61,897 nt of DNA. Source: Hyphochytrium catenoides. Lineage: Eukaryota; Sar; Hyphochytriomycetes; Hyphochytriales; Hyphochytriaceae. Below, piece by piece: positions 57,852-61,897 of the stretch; position 1 is the stretch's first letter, and every line of letters begins with the position of its first letter. The position numbers were made by a program, and so were the translations under genes. The stretch is taken from the NCBI GenBank assembly GCA_900088475.1, contig FLMG01000505.1, positions 15,809-77,705 on the forward strand, in the 5' to 3' direction. The notes beneath the pieces were generated by a model that was given only the letters and a program-made list of their open reading frames with translations, was not told the DNA's origin and did no database searches.

Positions 57852-58100
57852 GGTTTCTATGGGTGTAGAAGCCCTACTTTAACGCGGAATAGTCATCCTT
57901 ACGTCTGAACGTCTCTTGCCTCTTCCTTTTTATTTCCCTCTGGCTCGCTCTTGGCCAGTTCCATGTCGTATGTTCTCTGGCACCGGAATAGCTTCATATT
58001 ACTGCTAAGAATACTTCATAATAAGTTCAAGCTGAGTGCAACCACTATGATGCAAGATAAAGATAGCCAAGGACGTAGCCGACAAAAAGATTTGCTTATT
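57852..58100. other. Convergent spacer between LSM6 and GSK3
   Basis: About 250 bp holding the 3' ends of both genes. Nothing else was recognised. Confidence 0.5.
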
Positions 58101-61321
<3,221 letters not shown>

Positions 61322-61897
61322 ATCTCCCCTCAATCAAGCTGCCGAAAAATGTCTGCGCACATTAGAATTCTTCAAACATCATTTGACCAGAGGAGCTTCT
61401 CACTTCGTTGACCTATAGATCGCGGTCCATACGGGTCAGCGGGCCATAAATAAGAGCAAATGTAGTTCAAAACGGATGAGCAATTGGTGGGAAGTATAAG
61501 TATAGCAGGGACGTCGGTGGAGCGAGCAAATGCTAAGAGCAGCCAAACTTTGTCCAATGCCCCTCTAGCACCTTACATCTGACAATATCTGGGCGGGCGA
61601 TCTGCGATACAGGGCTCCAGAGCCTTTCTTAACCTGATGGTGACCGCCTGGATGCTCGTTCTCTCCTCCCGTCGGCGCTATAATGGGCTTTCAGAGCGGG
61701 CTGTAGGACGTGGTGAAGCTTGAGGACCTTCCTCCTCCTTGATCTTCAAAGCAAGCAGGTAAGGTTGCTCCTCTTCCACTTGACTTGATCCTCCTCTAAT
61801 CGACAACTTCGTTTCTTCCAGCTTTCAAAGCTTTCTGCCATCCTTTTACATCTTTTTAGCTCTCTCTCTCTCTCTAGCTTCCCACTTCTTTCTCTCT
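61322..61897. other. Right-edge region upstream of GSK3, pyrimidine-rich
   Basis: Should contain the GSK3 promoter. The last 100 bases are strongly CT-rich, including a TCTCTC run at about 61861-61875. Short open frames resemble nothing. A gene beginning to the right cannot be excluded. Confidence 0.4.

Overview
The window is nuclear DNA of a unicellular eukaryote with a compact, intron-rich genome. Most genes are cut by short GT-AG introns (about 54-330 nt), both strands are used, and genes lie about 3-4 kb apart. Splicing was rebuilt by eye from donor/acceptor sites, reading phase and protein-family conservation; no expression data were available. PA28-gamma, PARG, a RasGAP protein and a GINT1-type glycosyltransferase in one locus argue against yeast and land plants and suggest an alga or other protist. 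I cannot name the lineage.

Layout: left-edge exon of an unidentified gene (-); DNA polymerase eta (+, 1145-4188); a 25-exon RasGAP-START fusion (-, 4667-12472); a small unknown three-exon gene (+, 13241-13823); three membrane glycosyltransferase genes (GINT1-like beta-propeller plus DUF1647-like, +; fringe-like GT31, -; GT32-type, +; 15466-21995); a repeat-bearing spacer; XMAP215/CKAP5 (-, 24402-33631); PARG (-, 34834-36801); TOM40 (+, 37341-38691); two decayed non-LTR retroelements head to head (39241-44050); PA28-gamma (+, 44506-45613); a possible small membrane protein (46391-46705); CCT-eta (+, 46757-49039); a possible small acidic protein (49456-49764); an acyl-CoA-synthetase-like gene of bubblegum type whose catalytic motifs are lost (+, 50415-55526); Mago nashi (-) and LSM6 (+) diverging from a shared 485-bp spacer; GSK3 kinase (-, 58101-61321); and a pyrimidine-rich right edge.

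Most genes are independent housekeeping functions: lesion bypass, microtubule growth, ADP-ribose turnover, mitochondrial import, proteasome activation, chaperonin, exon-junction and U6/decay RNA complexes, and kinase signalling. The only apparent functional cluster is the trio of membrane glycosyltransferases. The most unusual items are the RasGAP-START fusion with duplicated linker exons, the acyl-CoA synthetase pseudoenzyme, the GT31 without its DxD, the PARG with a remodelled glycine loop, the cysteine-bearing N-terminal extension on XMAP215, and the inverted retroelement pair. No tRNA, rRNA or CRISPR array was recognised.
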